The translations under genes and the position numbers were made by a program. Below, in pieces: positions 54,565 to 64,000 of a stretch of DNA of 64,000 nucleotides. The DNA is taken from assembly GCF_003182475.1 (NCBI RefSeq), contig NZ_QGTS01000015.1:46170-110169 (forward strand), read 5' to 3'. Numbering within the stretch: the stretch's first letter is position 1; every line of letters begins with the position of its first letter. Under the pieces are notes generated by a model. The model made no database searches. It had not been told where the DNA came from and was given only the letters and a program-made list of their open reading frames with translations. Source of the stretch: Mangrovibacter plantisponsor (lineage in GTDB: Bacteria > Pseudomonadota > Gammaproteobacteria > Enterobacterales > Enterobacteriaceae).

Positions 54565-56049
54565 ATGCCAAACGTTCACCATACAACTGCTGATAACCCC
54601 AATGCGGGCTACAGCCCAAAATTGTGTAATGAAGATCTGGCGCCCACTCGCCAACAACGCTGGACCTGGTACAACATATTTTCATTCTGGATGTCTGATG
54701 TTCACAGTATGGGAGGTTATGTTGTTGCCGCCAGTTTCTTTGCCTTAGGTTTATCAAGCTGGCAAGTACTGCTGTGCCTGTTGGTTGGTATTTGTATTGT
54801 TCAGGTATGCGCTAACCTGGTAGCTAAACCCAGCCAAATGGCTGGCGTGCCTTATGCCGTGATCAGCCGCCAGGCTTTCGGGGTATTTGGTGCCAATATT
54901 CCGGCAGTAATTCGTGGTTTGATTGCGTTTGCCTGGTACGGCATTCAGACATACCTTGCAGCGAATGCACTGATGTTGGTTATCCTGAAATTTTGGCCTT
55001 CCCTCGCCCCAATGACACAGGATCACTTTCTGGGCCTTTCACATCTGGGCTGGATTTGCTTTGGCATTATGTGGGTACTGCAGGCGATGGTGTTCTGGCA
55101 CGGAATGGATGCTATTAAGCGGTTTATTGATGTGGCTGGCCCGGCCGTATATGTTGTGATGATGTGTCTGGCCGGTTGGATCCTTTACCAGACCGGGCTG
55201 GATGGCATTTCTTTCACGCTGTCCAGTAAAACACTCAGCCCTTCAGCCCAGGTGTGGGAAATGATTACCGCAACTGCGCTGGTTGTCTCCTATTTTTCCG
55301 GGCCACTACTCAATTTCGGTGACTTCTCCCGTTATGCGAAAAACATGAATGAGATTCGCCGTGGTAACCGTTGGGGGCTGCCATTTAATTTCCTGTTATT
55401 TTCCATTGTTACTGTCATTATTGTTTCTGGAACACAATCATTATTTGGCAAAATGATTACCGACCCTATTGAGACAGTCAGCCATGTGGGAAATAGCGTG
55501 GCGATGGCGATAGGTTTGCTGACAATGATAACTGCGACTATCGGGATTAATATTGTCGCTAACTTTGTTTCACCGGCTTTTGACTTCTCCAACTGCTCTC
55601 CCCAAAAAATCAGTTTTCGTACCGGGGGCATGATTGCTGCAGTGGGTTCCGTGTTATTGACACCGTGGAATCTGTTCCAGTCACCAGAGTTAATCCATTA
55701 CACACTGGATGTTCTGGGCTCTTTTATTGGGCCGCTGTTTGGGATCTTGCTTGCTGACTTTTATTTGATTAAGCGTGGCACAATTAATGTGGATGCTTTA
55801 TTTAGCGTATCTCAGGAAGGCCCGTACTGGTACAACAAGGGGTTCAACCCGAAAGCGATTGCAGCATTGATTCCTTCCGTCGTGGTTTGCCTGGTTATCA
55901 GCTTTATCCCGTCATTACACGCGGTGGCAAATTTCAGTTGGTTTATCGGTGCGTTTTTGGCTGCTGGCAGCTACCGCTGGATTGCACGTAATGACCGTGT
56001 TGAAAATTCCGATACACTGACTAAGGTAATTACTGCACATCAGGAATAA
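54565..56049 (+). CDS. NCS1-family permease, probably for allantoin
   Basis: A 494-residue nucleobase:cation symporter-1 protein with about twelve membrane helices. Typical segments are NEDLAPTRQQRWTWYNIFSF, SDVHSMGGYVVAASFF and GDFSRYAKN. Close families carry allantoin, hydantoin or cytosine into the cell with protons or sodium. Its divergence from hpxSAB points to allantoin. Start after AAGGAG. Confidence 0.9.
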   Translation: MPNVHHTTADNPNAGYSPKLCNEDLAPTRQQRWTWYNIFSFWMSDVHSMGGYVVAASFFALGLSSWQVLLCLLVGICIVQVCANLVAKPSQMAGVPYAVISRQAFGVFGANIPAVIRGLIAFAWYGIQTYLAANALMLVILKFWPSLAPMTQDHFLGLSHLGWICFGIMWVLQAMVFWHGMDAIKRFIDVAGPAVYVVMMCLAGWILYQTGLDGISFTLSSKTLSPSAQVWEMITATALVVSYFSGPLLNFGDFSRYAKNMNEIRRGNRWGLPFNFLLFSIVTVIIVSGTQSLFGKMITDPIETVSHVGNSVAMAIGLLTMITATIGINIVANFVSPAFDFSNCSPQKISFRTGGMIAAVGSVLLTPWNLFQSPELIHYTLDVLGSFIGPLFGILLADFYLIKRGTINVDALFSVSQEGPYWYNKGFNPKAIAALIPSVVVCLVISFIPSLHAVANFSWFIGAFLAAGSYRWIARNDRVENSDTLTKVITAHQE

Positions 56050-56288
56050 CATATCGTTGATGGTGCCAGAATAGCTACTCTGGCATCATCAACACTCTGT
56101 TTATCTGATTAACTGGCAGAATAAATTTCCCTATTCAAAATATCCCCCTCTCGAAAAAGTTAACTCACCCACCTTAAAAGAAAATTATTGATATTTATCA
56201 AACAACAACCAAACATAGCTATGTTATAAACCCTACCCGACAAGCACTCATGCATGCCGCACTCTCCTTCACTTTCAGGAAATAATTA

Positions 56289-56669
56289 ATGGCTGTTAAA
56301 ATCAATATGGAAAACCCGAAAACGGGTGAGCATTTACATGGCTTCTATGGTTTTTCATGGACAACGTTTTTCTTCGGTTGTATTCCGGCTCTTTTCCGAA
56401 AAGATTTTAAAACGTTTATAGGGGTATTTATTATTTTACTCATTCTGGCATTAGTCACTATGGGTATAGGCTCTACGGTTGCCATGATTGTCTGGGCATT
56501 TATGTATAATAAGTACTACACAACAAATCTGATTAAACGTGGTTTCCAGTTCGCCGGAACACATACTGAAAATGAACTGGCTTCAAGTAAGTTGGGGCTG
56601 ACACTGAATCCGGACAACTGCAAAACCTTTACGCAGAACGCCCCGACTTCACAAATTATTTCTAAATAA
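56289..56669 (+). CDS. DUF2628/HrgC-like small membrane protein
   Basis: A 126-residue protein with the pattern GFSWTTFFFGCIPALFRKDFKTF, then two hydrophobic helices (VFIILLILALVTMGIGS and VAMIVWAFMYN) and a YNKYYTTNLIKRGF end, as in HrgC-like/DUF2628 proteins. Residues 95-126 are hydrophilic. Function unknown. Isolated between the hpx cluster and aspV. Confidence 0.7.
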   Translation: MAVKINMENPKTGEHLHGFYGFSWTTFFFGCIPALFRKDFKTFIGVFIILLILALVTMGIGSTVAMIVWAFMYNKYYTTNLIKRGFQFAGTHTENELASSKLGLTLNPDNCKTFTQNAPTSQIISK

Positions 56670-56991
56670 AACGCCAAAACCGATAAGTCACCACGGTTGT
56701 TGGTGACTTTCGTATTCTCGCAATAGTTATCTATTCAGCTAAATTGTTGTACCCATAGCAATAGCAGGCTTCTTTCTGCCTTCACACAAACTCGCTATCC
56801 AGAATAGTCAGCCTGGAGCAATCAGGGTGTCTTCAGGCAAAGCAAGATATTGCTTCACCGGGTATTGCCTCACAATGGGAAAGTAACTCTTTGCCATACA
56901 GGCAGGCTGCAGCAAAAGTAAACGAACAAACTGAGGGATGCTTCGTAAATGAAAAAGCGCCATGTTAAAGATTAACATGGCGCTGAAATAG

Positions 56992-57068
56992 TGGCGGAAC
57001 GGACGGGACTCGAACCCGCGACCCCCTGCGTGACAGGCAGGTATTCTAACCAACTGAACTACCGCTCC
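56992..57068 (-). tRNA. aspV: tRNA-Asp (anticodon GUC), aspV
   Basis: A 77-base cloverleaf with encoded CCA; anticodon loop CCTGTCACG. It lies beside dnaQ, as aspV in E. coli. The sequence is the same as the copy at 63569. Confidence 0.97.
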
Positions 57069-57192
57069 GCGATTGTTCCCCGTCGGGAACGATGCGGATA
57101 TTACGGATACCTGGCGGAGGCGTCAACGCTTTTTCTTTCTATTTTGGCTGGTTGGCGCAAAATTCACCTGAATGGCCGGTTTTTGCACATCA

Positions 57193-57921
57193 TCACGCAC
57201 GCCACATACAACTGCCGCCTTTCTTCTGAACCAGGTCCAGACGTGATTCATGCGCCACACACTCTTCATCTGTCGCTCTGACGATTTTCAACCCACCAGC
57301 GCGCACTACGCGTTGTATACCTGTTGAGTCTGCGGCCTGCCGGGCATCGCCTTCCATCGCAAATTTGATACTGGTTTGCCCACCGGTCATGGTCAGGTAG
57401 ACATCGGCCAGAATCTGGGCATCGAGTAATGCCCCGTGCAGCGTTCGTTTGCTGTTATCTATTTCGTAGCGCGAGCACAAAGCATCCAGGCTGTTACGTT
57501 TGCCAGGGAACATACGCCGCGCCAGGGCCAGACTGTCCGTGACTTTACAGAATGTCTCTGTTTTGCCAATACCCTTATTGAGCATACCGAACTCATAATC
57601 CATAAAGCCGATATCAAACGACGCATTATGGATGACCAGTTCCGCCCCACGGATGTAATCGAGAAAATCATCGACAACATCGGCAAATACAGGCTGATAT
57701 GCGAGGAACTCATCTGAAATACCGTGAACCATAAAGGCTTCCGGATCCACTAAACGGTCAGGCTTGAGATAAATATGAAAGTTGTTACCCGTCAGGCGGC
57801 GGTTAATCACTTCAACAGCACCAATTTCGATAATACGGTGCCCTTCGTAGTGCGCCCCTACCTGGTTCATACCTGTGGTTTCAGTATCGAGAACGATCTG
57901 TCTTGTGATTTCTGTGCTCAT
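57193..57921 (-). CDS. dnaQ: DNA polymerase III epsilon subunit
   Basis: A 242-residue proofreading 3'-5' exonuclease. Exo motifs: IVLDTETTG (Exo I), [14 protein letters not shown] (Exo II) and [14 protein letters not shown] (Exo III, DEDDh type). The C-terminal tail binds the alpha subunit. ATG 57921 matches E. coli; divergent from rnhA with 55 bases between. Confidence 0.97.
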   Translation of the reverse strand: MSTEITRQIVLDTETTGMNQVGAHYEGHRIIEIGAVEVINRRLTGNNFHIYLKPDRLVDPEAFMVHGISDEFLAYQPVFADVVDDFLDYIRGAELVIHNASFDIGFMDYEFGMLNKGIGKTETFCKVTDSLALARRMFPGKRNSLDALCSRYEIDNSKRTLHGALLDAQILADVYLTMTGGQTSIKFAMEGDARQAADSTGIQRVVRAGGLKIVRATDEECVAHESRLDLVQKKGGSCMWRA

Positions 57922-57976
57922 AGCGCTCGTTTGTGTCAGACTTAGTTTTTTCTTCAGACCCGGGAAGTTTACCAGA

Positions 57977-58447
57977 ATGCGTAAACAGGTAGAAATTTTC
58001 ACCGATGGCTCCTGTCTAGGGAACCCAGGCCCAGGTGGCTACGGTGCGATTTTACGTTATAAACAACACGAAAAAACCTTCAGTGAAGGATACTACCTCA
58101 CAACGAACAATAGAATGGAGTTAATGGCGGCGATCGTAGCACTTGAAGCCATTAAGGAGCACTGCGATATCACGCTGAGCACCGACAGCCAGTATGTTCG
58201 CCAGGGGATTACCGCCTGGATCCATAACTGGAAAAAACGTGGCTGGAAAACTGCTGATAAGAAGCCAGTCAAAAATGTGGATCTGTGGAAACGGCTGGAT
58301 GGCGCACTTAGCCAGCACAACATTAAATGGGAATGGGTAAAGGGCCATGCCGGGCATCCTGAAAATGAACGGTGTGACGAACTGGCCCGAACAGCCGCGG
58401 GTTCGCCATCACAGGAAGATACAGGCTACTTATCAGAAAACGGTTGA
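57977..58447 (+). CDS. rnhA: Ribonuclease HI
   Basis: A 156-residue enzyme degrading RNA in RNA-DNA hybrids. The catalytic carboxylates are in [27 protein letters not shown] and [12 protein letters not shown] 57977 (MRKQVEIF). The 3' end overlaps the convergent yafS by 22 bases. Confidence 0.97.
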   Translation: MRKQVEIFTDGSCLGNPGPGGYGAILRYKQHEKTFSEGYYLTTNNRMELMAAIVALEAIKEHCDITLSTDSQYVRQGITAWIHNWKKRGWKTADKKPVKNVDLWKRLDGALSQHNIKWEWVKGHAGHPENERCDELARTAAGSPSQEDTGYLSENG

Positions 58448-59166
58448 TCCGACGAATTTCGGTACTGGCGGGATGCAGTTACCGCCGGCCGCAACGATGC
58501 CCGTGATTTTCTTGCAGACATAGGGTTCATCGTTAATGGGATGGTTCGTTTACGTGCCACTATTAACTGCATGCAACCCAGTGCCGGGAGGTGAGTGGAG
58601 AGTAACCGCCCACCTGACCGGTGCCAGGGGAGAACATGGAAACGTTTGTAATGCAGCACTTCAAAGTTAAGCAATGAAAGCCAGTCCAGTTGGCGAACCA
58701 GAGTAAACATTCGGCTCTGGGTTGCACCTTTGTTCCTGCGAAATGGCATTACTTTACCCATACCCAGCAGGCTGACAGGATTAAACCCACTCAGGATCAA
58801 CCAGCCATCGTCGATCAATATACGATCGACTTCTCTGAGCAAACGATGTGGATCCTGGCACCAGGAAAGACTATGGGCTAACAAGCAAGCGTCGACAGAT
58901 TTTGCGGCAAAAGGCAGTGCCAGAGGGTCTGCAACAACATGGAGTGCATGCCCCTGCATTGCCACATTCACCTGATGTGATATGGAGCATTCACTGGTAT
59001 TGATTTCTGCGCTTAAATTCCCCAGTTTAATCAAATGGAATCCGAACATTTTGCCAAGCCAGGGTTGCACCTGCCGTTCAAGCGCTTCACGATAGTATTC
59101 ACCCCAGGGCAATTCAGCCCATTGTCCGGGCGCCTGGAGTGGCAAAGGTGTCCTTGCCGGTTTCAT
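58426..59166 (-). CDS. yafS: YafS, SAM-dependent methyltransferase-like protein
   Basis: A 246-residue protein with a class I methyltransferase core: [40 protein letters not shown]. The usual first glycine-rich motif is replaced by a degenerate segment near residue 70. Same order as E. coli yafS between rnhA and gloB. Substrate unknown. Confidence 0.9.
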   Translation of the reverse strand: MKPARTPLPLQAPGQWAELPWGEYYREALERQVQPWLGKMFGFHLIKLGNLSAEINTSECSISHQVNVAMQGHALHVVADPLALPFAAKSVDACLLAHSLSWCQDPHRLLREVDRILIDDGWLILSGFNPVSLLGMGKVMPFRRNKGATQSRMFTLVRQLDWLSLLNFEVLHYKRFHVLPWHRSGGRLLSTHLPALGCMQLIVARKRTIPLTMNPMSARKSRASLRPAVTASRQYRNSSDQPFSDK

Positions 59167-59203
59167 TAAAACCTTCCATCTGAGAGCATTACCGAGGTCA
59201 TTT

Positions 59204-59959
59204 ATGAATCTTACCAGTATTCCTGCATTTCAGGACAACTATATCTGGGTACTCTATAACGACATGGGTGAATGCCTGGTTGTCGACCCGGGTGACGCCA
59301 GACCTGTACTTGACACAGTGGCGAAATTTGGCTGGAAACCTGTTGCGATTTTGCTTACACACCACCATGCCGACCACACAGGCGGTGTGGCTGAATTATG
59401 TGCAACATGGCCAGAGTTGGTTGTTTACGGGCCAGAAGAAACCAGGAGTAAGGGCGCCACTCACATACTGGCTGGTGGCGATAAACTCTCATTATTGGGG
59501 CTTGAGCTTGACGTAATATTCACACCCGGTCACACTTTAGGACATATCTGTTATTACAGTTCTCCTTATCTATTTTGCGGTGACACGCTTTTTTCTGGTG
59601 GGTGCGGAAGGCTTTTTGAAGGCACACCAGCCCAGATGTACCAATCCCTTAGCACATTAAACCAACTACCCGCTCAAACATTAGTCTGTTGTGCCCATGA
59701 ATACACCCAATCAAATATTAACTTTTCCTTAAGTATTCTTCCGGAAGATGAAGCAATAGTTAAATACAGTAAGGAAGTTAATGAGTTACGTAAAAAAAGG
59801 CACTCTTCCCTCCCCTCCACGCTGGAAAATGAGCGGCGAATTAATCTTTTTTTACGAACAGATGATGCTGTTTTAATTGAAAAAATTAGAGATGAAACAA
59901 CTTTGCAACAACCTGAACAATATTTTGCCTGGTTACGCGCAAAGAAAGATAACTTCTAA
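59204..59959 (+). CDS. gloB: Hydroxyacylglutathione hydrolase (glyoxalase II)
   Basis: A 251-residue metallo-beta-lactamase-fold enzyme that hydrolyses S-lactoylglutathione to lactate, finishing methylglyoxal detoxification. Metal motif [12 protein letters not shown], later ligands in [29 protein letters not shown] and CAHEYTQSN. The second half of the gene is visibly richer in A+T than the first and than its neighbours. Divergent from yafS by 37 bases. Confidence 0.96.
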   Translation: MNLTSIPAFQDNYIWVLYNDMGECLVVDPGDARPVLDTVAKFGWKPVAILLTHHHADHTGGVAELCATWPELVVYGPEETRSKGATHILAGGDKLSLLGLELDVIFTPGHTLGHICYYSSPYLFCGDTLFSGGCGRLFEGTPAQMYQSLSTLNQLPAQTLVCCAHEYTQSNINFSLSILPEDEAIVKYSKEVNELRKKRHSSLPSTLENERRINLFLRTDDAVLIEKIRDETTLQQPEQYFAWLRAKKDNF

Positions 59960-60028
59960 ATCCAGGGTTGAGTTATTTTGCAGTCGCAGGTATCATCGCT
60001 CGTCTTTTAAGCAACTATTGACACACAC

Positions 60029-61393
60029 ATGAAGGCAAAAGCGATTCTAATCGCCTCTGTCCTGCTGGTTGGGTGCCAGGCGTCGAAGCATGACGGGCAT
60101 ATTCAACAGCACGCACAGAGCCTTTCTGCGGCTGGTCAAGGAGAAGCAGGAAAGTTCGCAGGTCAGGCGGACAGCGCGCAATGGTTGAACGATGGTACTT
60201 CCTTTGCGCATGATCAGGACCTGTGGACCTTCATTGGCAACGAGCTAAAGATGGGGATTCCGGAAAACGCCCGGATTCGCGAACAAAAACAGAAGTATTT
60301 GAGTAATAAGAGCTATCTCCACGATGTAACTTTACGGGCAGAGCCGTATATGTACTGGATAGCCGGGCAAGTTAAGAAACGTAACATGCCGATGGAACTA
60401 GTACTACTACCCATAGTGGAGAGCGCTTTTAACCCCCATGCAACGTCTGGTGCTAATGCCGCAGGCATTTGGCAAATCATTCCGAGCACGGGAAGGAACT
60501 ATGGTTTAAAGCAAACTCGTGAGTATGATGCGCGACGTGATGTGGTAGCTTCCACAACCGCCGCGTTGGACATGATGCAACGCCTTAACAGCATGTTTGG
60601 CGGTGACTGGCTATTGACGGTTGCTGCGTATAACAGCGGCGAAGGCAGGGTAATGCGTGCAATAAAAGCGAACAAAGCCCGTGGGAAACCAACGGATTTT
60701 TGGTCACTTTCTTTGCCACATGAAACGCGTGTCTATGTTCCCAAAATGTTAGCGCTGAGTGAGATTTTCAAAAACAGTCAGCGTTATGGTGTTCGCTTAC
60801 CTACGCCGGATGAAAGCCGTGCGTTGGCAAAAGTGAAAGTATCCAGCCCTGTTCAGATGGACCAACTTGCCGAAATGGCGGGTATGTCGCTTAAAAAGCT
60901 GAAAGCATTCAATGCGGGTTACAAAGGGGAAGTATTAGGCAAGAGCGGCCCGAAATATGTCATGGTGCCACAAAAGCATGCGGATGAACTTCGTAGCTCT
61001 CTCGCCGCGAATACATTCGATGCAATGCAGTCGTCTCTGGTCGCAAGCAATAGCAGCGCCGCGTATACAGTACGCCGCGGTGATACGCTTTCTACCATTG
61101 CAGCTCGTTTGAATGTTTCCGAGCGCGATTTGCGGGCGTGGAATAACCTGACATCCAGCAAGATAAACATTGGTCAGACCCTGCAAACAGGTACGCTGAA
61201 CAGTGATTCACGTCTGGTTAAAAATGACAGCATCACCTATCGCGTTAAAAAAGGTGACTCGCTGTACAGCATAGCCAGGCGGCATGGCCTCAACATTAAT
61301 GATGTCATGCGCTGGAATAAGGATGTTGATGCGATTAAGCCTGGTGACCAGTTAACCTTGTTTGTTAGCGACGGAACCAAACCCGACTCCTGA
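60029..61393 (+). CDS. mltD: Membrane-bound lytic murein transglycosylase D
   Basis: A 454-residue lipoprotein (lipobox LLVGC). The SLT-type domain has the catalytic Glu in PIVESAFNPHATSGANAAG and AAYNSGEGRV. Two LysM repeats follow at about residues 345-390 and 403-447 (YTVRRGDTLSTIAARL, YRVKKGDSLYSIARRH). It cleaves peptidoglycan glycan strands to anhydromuropeptides at the outer membrane. Confidence 0.96.
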   Translation: MKAKAILIASVLLVGCQASKHDGHIQQHAQSLSAAGQGEAGKFAGQADSAQWLNDGTSFAHDQDLWTFIGNELKMGIPENARIREQKQKYLSNKSYLHDVTLRAEPYMYWIAGQVKKRNMPMELVLLPIVESAFNPHATSGANAAGIWQIIPSTGRNYGLKQTREYDARRDVVASTTAALDMMQRLNSMFGGDWLLTVAAYNSGEGRVMRAIKANKARGKPTDFWSLSLPHETRVYVPKMLALSEIFKNSQRYGVRLPTPDESRALAKVKVSSPVQMDQLAEMAGMSLKKLKAFNAGYKGEVLGKSGPKYVMVPQKHADELRSSLAANTFDAMQSSLVASNSSAAYTVRRGDTLSTIAARLNVSERDLRAWNNLTSSKINIGQTLQTGTLNSDSRLVKNDSITYRVKKGDSLYSIARRHGLNINDVMRWNKDVDAIKPGDQLTLFVSDGTKPDS

Positions 61394-61429
61394 GGGGGCG
61401 GACTCACGGCATAAGCATCATGCCTGCTA

Positions 61430-61485
61430 AACCACCTGTAGTGATATTGCTGCCATGCAACGTATCAACACAGGTGGTTTTTTTA
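61430..61485. terminator. Terminator between mltD and yafD
   Basis: AACCACCTGT/ACAGGTGGTT with a 30-base loop and a long T-run on the plus strand; serves two convergent genes. Confidence 0.7.
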
Positions 61486-62289
61486 TTTTATCTTGCCTGG
61501 TTTGTGTGGGTTAAATTCGACTAACAATGGGTTATGGTCAGATGCCTGAGTAACCAGAACAGACGCATTCGCCACATTCAGGCCACGATAAAAGACAAAA
61601 TCCAGTGGGCGCCCAAAAGCTCTTTTCCGCTGGTCATCTTTAAAACGTACTTCTCGCAGTGACATTTCTCGGGCAAATCCATATAACGCACTGATCCTGG
61701 GGCGGCTCCACGCATTGAAATCACCCGCCATAATGACCGGCCCATTATGATGTGCCATTTGTTCCCGGATGGGGGCTAATTGTTTGCTGTACACGTCCAC
61801 ACCCAAAGTAAAGTTGATGGCATGAATATTAACAACCATCAGCATCCGGGTATCAGGTAGCGGGTAAACAGTGACCAGAGCAGACTTGGCAAGCCGCAGA
61901 ATGGGCTCTCTCTCGCGCAGTGGGCAACAGTAAATAGGATGAGCAGAAGAGAGAGTCATCACGCCTGAAGGGTGTTGAGGCAGGATCAAGGCAGGTACCT
62001 GGTCGGCTGCAAGGTAATTCGAAGTTGCGAAATCAACCAGTTCAGGCGTTGTCTGGGCTTCCTGCAATAACACCAGGTGTGCATCTTTACCAAAATTCTT
62101 CAGTACCGACAGCCACTCATTGCGTTGTTGTTTAAAAATATTCCATACCAGAATACGTATCCGCTCCTCGCTGGTAAGCGGAACTCCGGAAGGAAGCGCC
62201 TGACCAATGCTCGAAAACGCCCCTGGCGGCAAAATTCTCTCCGCAGGCTGGCCTGCGACATAACGCATGGCATAGGTCGGTTTACGCAC
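61483..62289 (-). CDS. yafD: YafD, endonuclease/exonuclease/phosphatase-family protein
   Basis: A 268-residue protein of the DNase I-like fold, close to E. coli YafD ([18 protein letters not shown]). Metal and catalytic segments: [34 protein letters not shown]. The GTG at 62289 (GTG-CGT-AAA) is used, as in E. coli. Physiological substrate unknown; linked to envelope/antibiotic fitness in relatives only by report. Confidence 0.92.
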   Translation of the reverse strand: MRKPTYAMRYVAGQPAERILPPGAFSSIGQALPSGVPLTSEERIRILVWNIFKQQRNEWLSVLKNFGKDAHLVLLQEAQTTPELVDFATSNYLAADQVPALILPQHPSGVMTLSSAHPIYCCPLREREPILRLAKSALVTVYPLPDTRMLMVVNIHAINFTLGVDVYSKQLAPIREQMAHHNGPVIMAGDFNAWSRPRISALYGFAREMSLREVRFKDDQRKRAFGRPLDFVFYRGLNVANASVLVTQASDHNPLLVEFNPHKPGKIK

Positions 62290-62499
62290 GTGACAACACA
62301 CCTTTTCGTTTCACTGCACACAACATGTTAGCAGTCTTTTCAGTTATAGAATTTTTAGCAGTCAGTTTCAATCATCCACTGACTTTGATGCGGCAAGATA
62401 CGCTATTTCAGTATTTTCATTGCCAGTCGATGCACATGCAGGGTACTTTTATCACCAAATTGCCCATAAACTGATTTAACTATTGCCATGGAGGCAATA

Positions 62500-63432
62500 A
62501 TGAAAACAAATTCTGAGGAACTCGGGGTTTTTGTCGCAGTTGTGGAAAGCGGGAGCTTCAGCCGCGCTGCAGTACAACTTAACCTGGCGAATTCAGCAGT
62601 CAGCAGAGCAGTTAAACGCCTCGAGATGAAATTGGGGGTTAACCTGCTCAACAGAACTACGCGCCAGTTAAGCCTGACAGAAGAAGGTAAACGTTACTTC
62701 CGACGGGCTCAGCATATCCTTCAGGAGATGGCAGACGCCGAAAACGAGCTGCAGGAGACTAAAGAGACACCGGCAGGGACATTGATTGTTGATGCAGCGA
62801 CACCCGTGATATTGCATTTGCTCGTTCCTCTGATTAAACCTTTTCGCGAGCGCTACCCACAAGTCACACTATCGCTGGTTTCTTCTGAAACCTTTATCAA
62901 CCTGATTGAACGCAAAGTAGATGTTGCCATTCGTGTAGGTAACTTATCGGATTCAAGTTTACGCGCCCGGCCGTTGTTTAACAGCTATCGCCGTATAGTC
63001 GCCACACCAGAATATTTGGCAGTAAATGGTACGCCTCAAACGCCTGAAGATCTGGATGCACATTGCTGTATTGGATTTTCCGAGCCGTTATCCCTGAATT
63101 CATGGGCGGTACCGGATGAGAATGGCCAGTTGAGGCAAATTAGCCCGGCGCTAACCTCTAACAATGGTGAAACTATCAAGCAGTTGTGCCTGGGTGGGAA
63201 TGGTATTGCCAGCTTATCGGACTTTATGGTCGATGAGGAAATAACTCAGGGCCGGTTAGTTGAGGTTTTGCAGGCACACAAGTTAGCAGTACCCACACCT
63301 TTCAGCGCCGTTTACTACAGTGACCGGGCCATTAGTGCACGTATCCGTGCATTCATTGATTTTCTTACTGAGCGCTTTGCGGATAAAGCGGTTCTGAATG
63401 CACAATTATTGCAAGTGAAACAGAAGGGCTAA
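62500..63432 (+). CDS. yafC: YafC, LysR-family regulator
   Basis: A 310-residue LysR protein with an N-terminal winged helix ([20 protein letters not shown]) and a substrate-binding domain. Sequence and place match E. coli yafC ([20 protein letters not shown]). ATG 62500 is preferred over the in-frame ATG at 62488 by comparison and by GGAGG. Its E. coli neighbour dkgB is missing here. Confidence 0.94.
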   Translation: MKTNSEELGVFVAVVESGSFSRAAVQLNLANSAVSRAVKRLEMKLGVNLLNRTTRQLSLTEEGKRYFRRAQHILQEMADAENELQETKETPAGTLIVDAATPVILHLLVPLIKPFRERYPQVTLSLVSSETFINLIERKVDVAIRVGNLSDSSLRARPLFNSYRRIVATPEYLAVNGTPQTPEDLDAHCCIGFSEPLSLNSWAVPDENGQLRQISPALTSNNGETIKQLCLGGNGIASLSDFMVDEEITQGRLVEVLQAHKLAVPTPFSAVYYSDRAISARIRAFIDFLTERFADKAVLNAQLLQVKQKG

Positions 63433-63531
63433 AATGCTGCGAAAAACATGGTGGTTGTTTTGTTATAGCCACCATGTCCAGCCACTGAATAGAAACTAAA
63501 AACAGTTTATGGGGATATAAGTGATAAAAAC

Positions 63532-63559
63532 AAAAAACCCCTGAGTATCCTCAGGGGTT
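63532..63559 (-). terminator. Terminator of the rRNA operon
   Basis: On the minus strand AACCCCTGAG/CTCAGGGGTT is followed by TTTTTTG, ten bases after aspU. Confidence 0.85.
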
Positions 63560-63568
63560 AATAATAAT

Positions 63569-63645
63569 TGGCGGAACGGACGGGACTCGAACCCGCGACC
63601 CCCTGCGTGACAGGCAGGTATTCTAACCAACTGAACTACCGCTCC
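63569..63645 (-). tRNA. aspU: tRNA-Asp (anticodon GUC), aspU
   Basis: A 77-base tRNA with encoded CCA, same sequence as aspV. It is the distal gene of the rRNA operon, as aspU behind rrnH in E. coli. Confidence 0.97.
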
Positions 63646-63725
63646 ACCGAATTTTTCTGCAACAGCCATTAAAATGGCTTATTACTTTTTCTTTCCACAC
63701 CCGCGTAACGCGAATGTTTAAATTG

Positions 63726-63845
63726 AAGCCTGGCAGTTCCCTACTCTCGCATGGGGAGACCCCACACTACCATCGGCGCTACGGCGTTTCACTTCTGAGT
63801 TCGGCATGGGGTCAGGTGGGACCACCGCGCTGTTGCCGCCAGGCA
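63726..63845 (-). rRNA. rrfH: 5S ribosomal RNA
   Basis: About 120 bases, starting TGCCTGGCGGC and ending in the complementary GCCAGGC, close to E. coli 5S throughout. Ends are set by the pairing of the terminal stem and may be off by a base or two. Confidence 0.95.
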
Positions 63846-63938
63846 TATTCTGTTTTATTCACCGCCTCACGGCCATGAATATTATCCGTTAACAAGCTAA
63901 AAATTTCGTCTCTCACACCAAAACATCTTTGGCGTTGT

Positions 63939-64000
63939 AAGGTTAAGCCTCACGGTTCATTAGTACCGGTTAGCTCAACGCATCGCTGCGCTTACACACC
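63939..64000 (-). rRNA. rrlH: 23S ribosomal RNA, 3' end (partial)
   Basis: The last 62 bases of 23S rRNA, ending GGCTTAACCTT, cut by the window edge. The gene continues rightwards. Confidence 0.96.

Noticed and set aside
1..64000. CRISPR array
   Set aside because: I saw no series of regularly spaced identical repeats of 25-40 bases.

Overview
The window is chromosome of a bacterium of the family Enterobacteriaceae. From base 21,770 to the right end it follows, in inverse orientation, the Escherichia coli order thrW-proA-proB-phoE-crl-frsA-gpt-pepD-dinB-yafK-yafJ-gmhA-fadE-yafV-aspV-dnaQ-rnhA-yafS-gloB-mltD-yafD-yafC-aspU-rrnH. Proteins of this block resemble their E. coli counterparts over their full length. 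Differences from E. coli are a complete Na+-translocating NADH:quinone reductase operon (nqrA-F plus nqrM) between dinB and yafK, a large purine-catabolism (hpx) cluster between yafV and aspV, and no visible dkgB, yafE or ivy. I cannot fix the genus from the sequence alone.

Bases 1-10,560 carry small genes and short operons with host-like composition: a cyclophilin-like secreted protein, a cupin plus carboxymuconolactone-decarboxylase lipoprotein operon, a cspA-type cold-shock gene with a YmcF/YnfQ-type partner, a YnfU-like zinc-ribbon protein, an NTF2-like protein, a ketopantoate-reductase-like protein, XapX and Nudix proteins, an AraC regulator divergent from a short-chain dehydrogenase, a secreted family-28 polygalacturonase, and two envelope proteins.

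Bases 10,640-21,845 are a mosaic of mobile and conflict-related DNA ending at tRNA-Thr(CGU) (thrW). In order it holds a C4-type antisense RNA controlling an unknown 159-residue protein; a lipoprotein; a decayed YafN/YafO toxin-antitoxin pair; an orphan type VI cassette (STM2901-like, DUF1493, Hcp); a serine recombinase with a possible crossover site; an A+T-rich block with a translationally coupled pair of unknown genes, a small unknown gene and a 764-residue AAA ATPase with a possible C-terminal HEPN/anticodon-nuclease-like motif; and a 660-residue tyrosine integrase beside thrW. The A+T-rich block (15.5-19.7 kb) is the best candidate for an undescribed, possibly antiviral, system.

Bases 21,770-43,850 are core: proline synthesis (proBA), phosphoporin with a Pho box, sigma-S helper Crl, FrsA, Gpt, PepD, SOS polymerase DinB with a LexA box, Nqr, DpaA(YafK), YafJ, GmhA, FadE with a FadR box, and omega-amidase YafV.

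Bases 43,890-56,049 form the hpx cluster: hydroxyisourate hydrolase, an allantoate amidohydrolase fused to OHCU decarboxylase, an HpxJ-type aminotransferase, an RpiR regulator, hpxWXYZ for oxalurate/oxamate breakdown, allantoinase, allantoin racemase, a GntR regulator and an NCS1 permease. Together they could convert hydroxyisourate or imported allantoin to ammonia, carbon dioxide and small acids for nitrogen supply; no uricase or xanthine oxidase is in the window. The right end has tRNA-Asp twice, dnaQ/rnhA, gloB, mltD, yafD, yafC and the 5S and 23S 3' end of an rRNA operon.
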